This document shows, piece by piece, positions 1-5,862 of a stretch of 5,862 nt of DNA. The first letter of the stretch is position 1, and every line of letters begins with the position of its first letter. The notes below the pieces were generated by a model that was given only the letters and a program-made list of their open reading frames with translations, did not search any database and was not told the origin of the DNA. Both the position numbers and the translations under genes were made by a program. The stretch comes from Bacteroidales bacterium (GTDB lineage Bacteria; Bacteroidota; Bacteroidia; Bacteroidales; Bacteroidaceae): the NCBI GenBank assembly GCA_004555245.1, contig SFIS01000102.1, positions 1-5,862 of the forward strand. Reading direction: 5' to 3'.

Positions 1-1058
1 GGGACGAAGACCACCCTTTGCCATACCGCTTGCCATGGCGCAAGCCTGTTCCTCGGCAATGCCCATGTCGATGTGTTGCTTGCCTGCCTCTTTACGCTTT
101 TCTGTAGAAAAGCCTGCGGCTGCAGGAGTTCCTGCTGTGACTGCGATGAGTGTAGGATCGTTCTTCATCTCACGGAGCATCCAGTTGCTGAAGAGTTCTT
201 CATAACTCTCTGCACTATCAGCACTATTTGAACTTCTTGAACCGTCCTCTACGTTGAATGGCGCACCCCAATGCCATGCTTCCTTATTATCGATAGCAGG
301 TTTGAAACCATGTCCCTTCTCCGTATGAATGTGGACGACCGTTGGCTTGTCTGTATCCTTGACCGACTGGAACACCTCGATCAATTTCTGCAGGTCATTG
401 CCTTCTTCCAGATATTTGTATTCAAATCCCCACGCCTTGAACCAGTTGTGCTGGCACTCGCCATTGCTTTCCCTAAGGGCACGGTTGTGCTGGCACTCGC
501 CATTGCTTTCCCTAAGGGCACGAAGGTTCTTGTAGATGCCACCATGATTCTCTGCAATTGACATCTCGTTGTCATTCACCACGATGATGATGCCTGTGCC
601 CAATTCCGATGCCTCATCAAGTCCCTCAAAAGCCTCGCCGCCTGAGAGCGAACCGTCACCTATGATGGCAATGATGTTCTCACTGGTTCCCTTGATGTCG
701 CGAGCCTTCTGCAAGCCTGTAGCCAGACTTACGGATGTGGAAGTATGACCCACTTCAAAGTTGTCATACACAGGACTTTCGGCTGGCGAGGAATATCCGC
801 TGATGGCGTTCATGTCGTCCACGTCGCCCAGAAAACCCGATGCACGACCAGTAAGCACCTTGTGAGGATAGCATTGGTGTGAAACGTCAAACACAAACTT
901 GTCCTCTGGCGCGTTGAATACATAATGCAGGGCCACCGTTGCCCATGCTTACTAACACGGTTCAATACGGCAGTACGTGTCTCTTCTGCCACAACTTTCA
1001 ATGCCTCCAAATCCAGCTGTTTCAAGTCGGCTGGCGACTGTATCTTCTCTATATACAT
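1..1058 (-). pseudogene. dxs: Short-type 1-deoxy-D-xylulose-5-phosphate synthase paralog, disrupted by deletion/frameshift, 3' end off window
   Basis: DXS is a cytoplasmic thiamine-diphosphate enzyme that condenses pyruvate with glyceraldehyde 3-phosphate in the MEP isoprenoid pathway. The ATG at 1058-1056 opens a typical N-terminus ending in VLNRVSKHG. Near 941 the reading frame is lost, then resumes one frame over with ATVALHYVF and stays open to base 1. Visible marks downstream are DVSHQCYPHK, the ThDP motif GDGSLSGGEAF...VVNDN, HTEKGHG and GIAEEQACAMASGMAKGGLRP, which holds the catalytic Glu region. The linker between NDN and HTEKGHG is short, as in the roughly 580-residue DXS paralogs of Bacteroidota and Firmicutes, so a canonical dxs may lie elsewhere. 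Missing at the break is the conserved GHVGPNLG-type segment, including the active-site His (His49 region of E. coli DXS). AAAGGAG (1081-1075), inside the end of the flavoprotein gene, is a possible distant ribosome site. The family call is firm; whether the lesion is biological is not known. Confidence 0.85.
445..522. repeat. Perfect 39-bp tandem duplication inside dxs
   Basis: Bases 445-483 and 484-522 are identical and directly adjacent. On the minus strand each copy encodes the 13 residues RALRESNGECQHN, so the protein would carry them twice in frame between ENHGGIYKNL and WFKAWGFEYKY. This is the linker just after the ThDP motif of DXS, where length varies among family members. A single copy fits what I remember of homologs, so the second copy looks like a gain of 13 codons. 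It may be a recent slippage event or an assembly artefact, because the copies have not diverged at all. Confidence 0.97.
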
Positions 1059-1069
1059 TGTATTTTGTT

Positions 1070-1606
1070 TTAAACTCCTTTACCCATTTCGTAAGCCTGC
1101 ATCAGACTGGCATTGCCCTCGATATCTCTCGCATCGGTTACGCCTCCGCAGAAGAGATGCCCCTTGAGTGAAGCCTTGCCGTAGCAGTCAATCCAACCTG
1201 TCAGACCAATTTCGGCACGTCGGGGAGTATCCTCTTCGGCTTCGGCGGCTGTGGTGAGCAGATAGATGTCACGGAAACGGTAGTCCTTCGGGTACATGGC
1301 ATTCATGCGGTCGATGAGTGTCTTCATCTGTCCGCTCATCTCATAATAATATATAGGTGTAGCCCAACAAACCACATCGGCATTAAGCACCTTCGCCATA
1401 ATCTCAGGCACATCGTCCTTGAACATACATGCACCCGTCTTCTGGCAACTCAGACAACCCACACAAAACTTGATCTCCTTTCCACGAAGGGAAATCTTCT
1501 CTACCTCATTGCCCGATGCCTTGGCACCTTCAGCAAACTTCTCAGCGAGCATATCGCTGTTAGACCCAGCACGGAGGCTGGTGGAAATTACGATAACTTT
1601 TTTCAT
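1070..1606 (-). CDS. FMN-reductase-fold flavoprotein (flavodoxin family, iron-sulfur flavoprotein-like)
   Basis: This 178-residue cytoplasmic protein has the NADPH-dependent FMN reductase (flavodoxin-like) fold. The N-terminal strand and phosphate loop read VIVISTSLRAGSNSDML (residues 4-20), which binds the FMN phosphate. ATPIYYYEMSGQMKTLIDR (82-100) is the second flavin-binding loop. Between them lies a compact cysteine cluster, C48-x2-C51-x2-C54-x5-C60, the spacing known from archaeal iron-sulfur flavoproteins, where it holds a 4Fe-4S cluster. A further Cys141 and Cys153 follow. The likely role is electron transfer or quinone/flavin reduction; the substrate is unknown. Start ATG at 1606 follows the cyclophilin-like gene by 21 bp and lies 11 bp before dxs, so all are probably co-transcribed. 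An A-rich leader with GGGAAAAAG about 8 nt upstream may serve as a weak ribosome site. The fold is certain; the iron-sulfur cluster is inferred. Confidence 0.88.
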   Translation of the reverse strand: MKKVIVISTSLRAGSNSDMLAEKFAEGAKASGNEVEKISLRGKEIKFCVGCLSCQKTGACMFKDDVPEIMAKVLNADVVCWATPIYYYEMSGQMKTLIDRMNAMYPKDYRFRDIYLLTTAAEAEEDTPRRAEIGLTGWIDCYGKASLKGHLFCGGVTDARDIEGNASLMQAYEMGKGV

Positions 1607-1627
1607 CTTTTGATCTTTTTCCCGTTT

Positions 1628-2134
1628 TTAATAAACACCCCCTTTTCTGGTTCTTTCGTCAGCAAACAACCGTTTAAGGTCAAAAATCTTATCATTTACC
1701 ACACCAGATTCAATGATTTCATTGATTACTGTCGGCTTGACAGAGAATGTGACACTTACATTTCCACTGCCAACCGCATCAGCAAGTCCATCGATAGATG
1801 TCAACCTGCCAAGACGAGTATAACTATAACCTCCTGCTTTGTCGTAGAAGAGCACCACACAGGAGTTGCCATAAATCATCAGGTCACCAGGTTCTACTGC
1901 AGCATAGTATCGTGAGTTGGTTGGAAACTCTTCCGACAAATAGTGATACTTCTCATTACCATTTAAGTCACTCATATTTAGTGTCATCGGCAGCAGAGCA
2001 CAGAAAGCCCGTCCTGTCTCGTTGTCTTCTATCTCAGCAGTAAAATGTTTACCTTCTATTATTACCTCTATTTCCATTGCGAACAAATTTATTGCCAAAA
2101 ATAGTCCTGCAAGCACAAATGTTATTCTTCTCAT
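1628..2134 (-). CDS. Exported cyclophilin-like fold protein
   Basis: The product has 168 residues from the ATG at 2134-2132. I chose this start because it begins directly with a signal peptide (MRRITFVLAGLFLAINLFA, likely cleavage near residue 19); a TTG 18 nt further upstream would add six polar residues in front. The mature part, MEIEVIIEGKHFTAEIEDN...ALLPMTLNMSDLNGNEKYHYL...AVEPGDLMIYGNSCVVLFYD...YTRLGRL (20-111), matches the pattern of the bacterial cyclophilin-like domain (PF18050 type). That pattern has a short beta strand, the LLPxTLxMxDLNGxEK segment, the PGDLxIYG turn and the LGR turn. These proteins share the cyclophilin barrel but usually lack known prolyl-isomerase residues, and their function is not established. 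A tail of about 35 residues after SVTFSV is extra. It lies 71 bp after the hydrolase gene and 21 bp before the flavoprotein gene. Related domains often sit beside or fused to flavodoxins (from memory), which fits the context. Confidence 0.82.
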   Translation of the reverse strand: MRRITFVLAGLFLAINLFAMEIEVIIEGKHFTAEIEDNETGRAFCALLPMTLNMSDLNGNEKYHYLSEEFPTNSRYYAAVEPGDLMIYGNSCVVLFYDKAGGYSYTRLGRLTSIDGLADAVGSGNVSVTFSVKPTVINEIIESGVVNDKIFDLKRLFADERTRKGGVY

Positions 2135-2205
2135 ATCATGTTGGTTATTCAACCTTCGTTTCTTACGCTCGGCATAGTCTGAGTGAACTCAACCTCTGCG
2201 CTTGC

Positions 2206-3333
2206 TTAACGAAAAACGTTCTTTTTGATGAAATCAACTATCTTGTCCCACGGTATCATGTTTTTCGCCATGCCCTTGCCTTCCGGTTCGGTGTAGCCTC
2301 CATCGTAGAGATCGCAATGGTTGGCATCGGGGATGATGAGCAACTCCTTGTTCCCTGGCACAGGATTTGGCTTGCGGACTGCATCATATCCAGTGGCCTT
2401 GCCCTCTACCATATACTTGTAAGCAGCCTCGCCGAAGTAACGGGAGTGGGCTTTCTCGCCGTGCATGATGAGCACCGCCGAACGTATCTCATTGATATAA
2501 TAAAGGAAACGCGCATTGGAATATGCCTGACAGCCAAAGGTATGCCAACCGTCGTTGCTGTTGCCCGAACGAGGATGATAGCCACGACTTGTCTTGTAGT
2601 AGTCATAATAGTCCTTGACAAACTGCGGGGCATCGGCAGGCAGCGGATCTGCCACGCCTCCAGCCTGCGTCAGCTTGCCACTCCGTGCAGCCTTGGTGCG
2701 TTCGGCAGCCATCGCCTTGCGAGCGGCATAACGAGCTTCCTCGCTGTCGTTCTCATCAAAATAGCCGTTGCCATTCACGCGGCACATGTCATACATAGTG
2801 CTCGCCACCGTGACTTTGATGCGAGGGTCTGCTGCAGCCGCATTCAGAGCTATGCCGCCCCATCCGCAAATACCGATGATGCCTATCTTCTCCTCATCCA
2901 CGTCGGGCAGGCAGGAAAGGAAATCCACAGCCGCCAAGAAATCCTCGGTGTTGATGTCGGGCGAGGCAGTGCGCCGGGGCTCACCGCCGCTTTCCCCTGT
3001 AAAGGAAGGGTCGAAAGCACAAGTGACAAATCCTCGTTCCGCCATCTTCATGGCATATAGTCCGCTCGACTGCTCCTTTGATGCACCAAAAGGTCCGCAT
3101 ACAGCAAGAGCCATCCTGTTGCCTCCACTTTTGGGAGTATAAAGGTCTCCCACAAGTGTGATGCCATACCGGTTCTTGAACTCCACCTTACGGTGATTGA
3201 CTGTCTCGCTCAATGGGAACACCTTGTCCCATTTTCCTCCTGTCCTCTCGTCCTGCACATCCTGTGCCGACGCATTGGTTGTAATAGCCATTGCCATCAA
3301 AATTACTATTAATAAAAACAATTTCTTTTCCAT
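2206..3333 (-). CDS. Exported alpha/beta hydrolase with atypical nucleophile elbow
   Basis: From ATG 3333-3331 the product has 375 residues. This start opens a clear signal peptide with hydrophobic core LFLLIVILMAMAI and likely cleavage after NASA (residue 23); the open frame extends upstream to a TTG at 3375, but that would bury the signal in 14 extra residues. The hydrolase core begins with VEFKNRYGITLVGDLYTP (50-67), then CGPFGASKEQSSGLYA (79-94, oxyanion region) and AFDPSFTGESGG (106-117). The elbow is GIIGICGWGG (151-160), and ASTMYDM follows at 177-183. HGEKAHSRYF (291-300) and IIPDANHCDLYDGG (334-346) carry the likely acid and the catalytic His339. In the usual GxSxGG pattern the nucleophile position is occupied by Trp158, with Cys156 two residues before, so the catalytic residue is uncertain. 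The substrate is unknown; periplasmic or surface location is inferred. First gene of the probable four-gene operon, with a -7 element at 3380-3373. Confidence 0.87.
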   Translation of the reverse strand: MEKKLFLLIVILMAMAITTNASAQDVQDERTGGKWDKVFPLSETVNHRKVEFKNRYGITLVGDLYTPKSGGNRMALAVCGPFGASKEQSSGLYAMKMAERGFVTCAFDPSFTGESGGEPRRTASPDINTEDFLAAVDFLSCLPDVDEEKIGIIGICGWGGIALNAAAADPRIKVTVASTMYDMCRVNGNGYFDENDSEEARYAARKAMAAERTKAARSGKLTQAGGVADPLPADAPQFVKDYYDYYKTSRGYHPRSGNSNDGWHTFGCQAYSNARFLYYINEIRSAVLIMHGEKAHSRYFGEAAYKYMVEGKATGYDAVRKPNPVPGNKELLIIPDANHCDLYDGGYTEPEGKGMAKNMIPWDKIVDFIKKNVFR

Positions 3334-3372
3334 AATCACTTGGTGTATAAGTTTTCGGTTGCTTCTTCGTTG

Positions 3373-3380
3373 CAAAATTA
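3373..3380 (-). promoter_or_regulatory. Bacteroidota-type -7 promoter element for the hydrolase operon
   Basis: The minus strand reads TAATTTTG, an exact match to the Bacteroidota -7 consensus TAnnTTTG, about 40 nt before the hydrolase ATG. A convincing -33 TTTG at the usual distance of about 20 nt is absent; the TTTG at 3396-3393 leaves only 12 nt. No comparable element is seen in front of the three downstream genes, which supports transcription of 3333 to 1 as one unit. Confidence 0.5.
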
Positions 3381-3492
3381 CAACAAACGGGACAAAGGGG
3401 CTATACCTGAATTGTAGAAATAATTACCATTAGCCAAGTTTTGCTGTCAAAGCCAAAGAGAAGCCGTGACTGCGGAAGACAATCTCCCCGCC

Positions 3493-5316
3493 TTATAAGG
3501 GAAACAGCAGAGGGAGGACAATAGTCATGACTATTCCCATTATTATCTGCAGGGGCAAACCCACCTTGACATAGTCGCCGAAGGTGTAGCCTCCGGCTTG
3601 CATGACAAGCGCATTGGGAGGTGTGGAAAACGGTGATGCAAAACACATGCTGGCACCAAGAGCTACCGCAAAGAGGAATGCCAGCGGACTTACATTGAGT
3701 TCCGTGGCGGCACTCATGGCTATGGGAGCCATCAGCACTGCCGTTGCCGTGTTGCTGATAAACATTGTCAGCAGCGACGTCGTGAAATATATGCCGCAGA
3801 GCAGAGCCATCGGCCCTATGCCGCCAAGAGCTGCCACAAGTGCATGGCTTGCCATAGCCGAAACACCGGTCTTCTCGAGTGCCGTTGCCATGGGCATCAT
3901 GGCTGCAATGAGAACAATACTCTCCCAGTTGATGGTCTTGTAGGCGGCATCGACACTTCTGAAACAACCTGACACCACCATCAGCAGCCCGGCGGCAATG
4001 ACAGCCGTGACAGGGGCGACGGGAATGAAATCGAACACCATTACGGCAATCATGGCAAGCATTATCGTTGCTGCTACCGGTGTCTTGTAAGTAAGGGTGA
4101 CGCGCTCCGCCATCTCCTTCGGTTGTCCTATCAGCAGCCAGTCTTCCTCCTCGGAATCAATCTTCGAGATGTTCTCCCACCGGCCTTGTATGAGCAGAGT
4201 GTCGCCGGCTTTCAGCTTCACCTCCGGCAGGTCCGCCGTTATGTATTCGCGGCTTCGCTTCACGCCGAGGACATTGATTTGGTATTGTTCGCGCAGACGC
4301 GACTGCCGCAGCAACTGGCCGACAAGGCGCGATTCCGGCATCACCACAATCTCCGCGATGCCGATGTCGTAGAAGTCGATGGTGCTGCTGTCCTGTTTTA
4401 TCAGACTTGCATCGGAGGCAAAGCGTTCTCTCTCTTCTTCCGGACCTTGCAGATACAGTATGTCGTCGGCGGCAATGACAGTCGCTTGTGTGGGCATCGA
4501 CTGCGTGATGTTTCTTATCAGCCCGCGGTGACGCAATGTCTCGTTGCGTATCTCCATGATCGAGATGTTGTGTTCTGCACGAAGGTTCAGCTCTGCCACC
4601 GACATCCCCACGATGCTGCTTCTCCTGTCCACGCGGTAGGCTCCGACGTTGTTGTCTATCCGGTATTCCTCCACGAGTTTCTCTAACGATTTCCCGCTCT
4701 TTCTCTCTTCTTCCGCCTCGGTTTTCACAAGCAACCTGCTGAGTGGCAGCATCACGGCTATGCCTACGGCAAGACAGATGATGCCTACGGGCAGGAAGGA
4801 GAAGAACGAAAGTCCGTCGTAGCCAGCCTCTCGCAGTGTCTCGTCTATCACGAGGTTAGGCGGTGTGCCGATGAGTGTCAGCATCCCGCCCATACTGCTT
4901 GCAAACGCCAATGGCATGAGCAGCCTCGCCGGACTCTTCTTGCTCTCCATTGCCATCGATACGATTATCGGCATCATAAGTGCCACGGTTCCCGTATTGC
5001 TGACAAAAGCGCCGATGAGAGCCGTGACAACCACCACGAGGAGAAACATCGCAGTGTCGTTGCTGCCTGCCAGCTGCATAATCCTGCGGCTCGCCGCCTT
5101 GGCAAGTCCTGTCTGAAGTATCGCCCCGCCCACGACAAACAGGCCCGCCATCATCACTACCACCGGATTTGAGAATCCCGACAATGCTTCTGCAGGCGAC
5201 AATATTCCGCAAAGTACAAGAATCGTCAGTGCGCAGAGCGCGACAATGTCTGCCCTTGGCTTTCCTGTAATGAACATGGCTACCGCAGAGAGAAGGACAA
5301 GAATTGTTACTGTCAT
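3493..5316 (-). CDS. SLC13/DASS-family permease with two RCK_C (TrkA_C) domains
   Basis: A 607-residue inner-membrane transporter of the divalent anion:sodium symporter class. The start ATG at 5316 opens directly into a membrane helix (MTVTILVLLSAVAMF); a TTG 54 nt upstream would add a polar 18-residue extension and falls near the predicted transcript start. The N-terminal membrane half (1-197) carries SNTGT at 106-110 and GTPPN at 150-154. A cytoplasmic insert (about 200-400) holds two TrkA_C-type domains, at roughly 225-300 (SSIVGMSVAELNLR...DDILYLQG) and 315-390 (ESRLVGQLLRQSRLR...GDTLLIQGRWE). The second membrane half (411-607) repeats the motifs as SNTAT at 521-525 and STPPN at 564-568. 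The paired SNT motifs are the sodium and substrate hairpin tips of the family. Substrates in relatives include sulfate, thiosulfate and dicarboxylates; which one applies here cannot be told. It has its own promoter and is separated by about 160 bp from the hydrolase, so it is likely transcribed independently, with possible read-through. Confidence 0.93.
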   Translation of the reverse strand: MTVTILVLLSAVAMFITGKPRADIVALCALTILVLCGILSPAEALSGFSNPVVVMMAGLFVVGGAILQTGLAKAASRRIMQLAGSNDTAMFLLVVVVTALIGAFVSNTGTVALMMPIIVSMAMESKKSPARLLMPLAFASSMGGMLTLIGTPPNLVIDETLREAGYDGLSFFSFLPVGIICLAVGIAVMLPLSRLLVKTEAEEERKSGKSLEKLVEEYRIDNNVGAYRVDRRSSIVGMSVAELNLRAEHNISIMEIRNETLRHRGLIRNITQSMPTQATVIAADDILYLQGPEEERERFASDASLIKQDSSTIDFYDIGIAEIVVMPESRLVGQLLRQSRLREQYQINVLGVKRSREYITADLPEVKLKAGDTLLIQGRWENISKIDSEEEDWLLIGQPKEMAERVTLTYKTPVAATIMLAMIAVMVFDFIPVAPVTAVIAAGLLMVVSGCFRSVDAAYKTINWESIVLIAAMMPMATALEKTGVSAMASHALVAALGGIGPMALLCGIYFTTSLLTMFISNTATAVLMAPIAMSAATELNVSPLAFLFAVALGASMCFASPFSTPPNALVMQAGGYTFGDYVKVGLPLQIIMGIVMTIVLPLLFPL

Positions 5317-5359
5317 ATTTTCAGGCGTTTTCGGGTGTGGAACATGTGTTTTCTGATGG

Positions 5360-5391
5360 CAAATATACAAAAATAATATTGGATATGCAAA
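5360..5391 (-). promoter_or_regulatory. Bacteroidota-type promoter (-33 TTTG, -7 TATATTTG) of the SLC13 gene
   Basis: On the minus strand TTTG (5391-5388) is followed after 20 nt by TATATTTG (5367-5360), a full match to the -33/-7 consensus TTTG ... TAnnTTTG of the Bacteroidota primary sigma factor. Transcription would begin around 5353, leaving a leader of about 35 nt before the ATG at 5316. This also argues against the upstream TTG start at 5370, which would lie before the transcript begins. Confidence 0.75.
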
Positions 5392-5524
5392 GAATTTTAG
5401 AGCAATTATATTTTCGAATACATAATAGAGCCAAACGTGGCATTCCTATAGTTAATAATGATTAATATTACAGTTCGTTAATAATGTATTTCACATTGTA
5501 ATAATCTAAATCAAAAAATAATCG
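5392..5524. other. AT-rich divergent intergenic region with a 10-bp direct repeat
   Basis: No gene is visible in these roughly 130 bases; all frames are closed by frequent stops. GTTAATAATG occurs twice in the same orientation, at 5451-5460 and 5477-5486, start to start 26 bp apart. ATTAATATTA (5461-5470) lies between them. The repeats may be operator half-sites or chance in AT-rich DNA. The region separates the leftward SLC13 promoter from the rightward element at 5525. Confidence 0.45.
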
Positions 5525-5532
5525 TATCTTTG
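5525..5532 (+). promoter_or_regulatory. Rightward -7 promoter element abutting the nucleoside hydrolase remnant
   Basis: TATCTTTG matches the Bacteroidota -7 consensus TAnnTTTG exactly and sits after an A-rich stretch typical of such promoters. No good -33 TTTG is found about 20 nt upstream; the nearest TTG at 5496-5498 is 26 nt away. The element runs straight into codons similar to the interior of the nucleoside hydrolase, so any transcript would start inside the gene remnant. Confidence 0.5.
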
Positions 5533-5862
5533 TGATGTCATAGGCATTATAGTGGATCGTGAAGGCGAAAGAACGCAGCTTGCGTTGATGTATTCAACAT
5601 CTATTACGGACATCCCGACATCCAGATAGGTCTCGTCAGAAACGGAATAAACAATCCTGTCGTGTGGAATGATTATTCAGGCATAGCACAATGGAAAGAT
5701 TCTGCTGGCAATTGCCTCTTCCACCATAGCATAAAAGATTACTCCACTCTCCCCGACGGATGTGAATTATACCGCACACAGCTCCTTTCCGCTCCCTACA
5801 AGTCAGTGACCATTGTTTCAGTGGGGTTTGTTACAGCCCTTTCACAGCTTCTCGAAAGTGAA
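5531..5862 (+). pseudogene. Nucleoside hydrolase remnant: 5'-truncated, frameshifted, 3' end off window
   Basis: Two adjacent frames together encode the interior of an inosine-uridine-preferring-type nucleoside hydrolase of the kind common in Bacteroidales. Members of this family split the N-glycosidic bond of nucleosides in salvage or glycan-linked scavenging. The first frame (5531-5569) gives CDVIGIIVDREGE. The second (5572-5862) gives NAACVDVFN, then YYGHPDIQIGLVRNGINNP, KDYSTLPDGCELYRTQLL and SVTIVSVGFVTALSQLLES. Two bases (5570-5571) lie between the frames, so one nucleotide is missing. The N-terminal part with the DTDxGxDxDD calcium/ribose motif is absent: a TAA at 5519-5521 closes the first frame, and no trace of that motif appears upstream. 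No credible start codon exists. As it stands, the gene cannot make an active enzyme. Family assignment is by pattern memory of homologs and fairly strong over the second frame. Confidence 0.8.

Noticed and set aside
445..522. CRISPR or minisatellite array
   Set aside because: There are only two copies with no spacer, and both are in-frame coding sequence of DXS.
930..950. Programmed ribosomal frameshift in dxs
   Set aside because: No slippery heptamer or downstream structure is evident, and the conserved segment GHVGPNLG is physically missing, so shifting frames would not restore the protein.
810..1058. The 82-residue frame from the dxs start as a separate small gene
   Set aside because: Its first 37 residues are plain DXS N-terminus and the rest is out-of-frame DXS sequence after the deletion. 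It is a fragment of dxs, not an independent gene.
2180..2191. Inverted repeat TGAGTGAACTCA in the gap after the hydrolase gene, as terminator or operator
   Set aside because: Arms are only 5 bp with a 2-nt centre and no following T run on the minus strand, so it is not supported as a terminator and is too short to call an operator.
2077..3060. Long open frame on the plus strand (327 codons) opposite the hydrolase
   Set aside because: It lies antisense to a gene with a clear signal peptide and hydrolase motifs, and its translation shows no family pattern. It is a by-product of codon bias on the other strand.
3381..3492. Terminator after the SLC13 gene
   Set aside because: I see no stable hairpin followed by a T run between the SLC13 stop codon and the hydrolase promoter element.
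3401..3967. Open frame of 188 codons on the minus strand overlapping the 3' end of the SLC13 gene
   Set aside because: It is out of frame with the permease, rich in Cys and His in a way typical of shadow translation, and the permease frame carries the conserved SNT and TPPN motifs.

Overview
The window looks like chromosomal DNA from a Bacteroidales bacterium, probably Prevotella-like. Two things point there: the families present (short-form DXS paralog, exported cyclophilin-like fold protein, SLC13 permease with two RCK_C domains, Bacteroides-type nucleoside hydrolase), and promoter -7 elements of the Bacteroidota form TAnnTTTG, with AT-rich leaders and few Shine-Dalgarno sites. The assignment rests on reading and memory, not on a search.

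Layout from left to right. Bases 1-1058 (minus) hold most of a short-type 1-deoxy-D-xylulose-5-phosphate synthase gene. Its 3' end lies beyond the left edge, and it carries two lesions: a deletion of about 34 nt with a frameshift, and a perfect 39-bp in-frame tandem duplication. Bases 1070-1606 (minus) encode a small FMN-reductase-fold flavoprotein with a compact CX2CX2CX5C cluster. Bases 1628-2134 (minus) encode an exported cyclophilin-like fold protein. Bases 2206-3333 (minus) encode an exported alpha/beta hydrolase whose nucleophile elbow reads GICGWGG. These four genes read in one direction with gaps of 71, 21 and 11 bp, and probably form one operon from a promoter near 3373-3380. Bases 3493-5316 (minus) encode a SLC13/DASS-type permease with its own well-formed promoter (5360-5391). 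After about 130 bp of AT-rich divergent intergenic DNA, the right end (5531-5862, plus) holds a broken nucleoside hydrolase gene. It lacks its 5' part, carries a 1-nt frameshift and runs off the edge.

How the genes work together is only partly visible. The permease would bring an anion or dicarboxylate across the inner membrane. The hydrolase and cyclophilin-like protein are exported, while the flavoprotein and DXS paralog are cytoplasmic. No shared pathway can be proved from sequence. I see no mobile element, CRISPR array, tRNA or rRNA. The most notable signals are the lesions in the two edge genes, which reflect either recent gene decay or assembly error, and the unusual elbow of the hydrolase.
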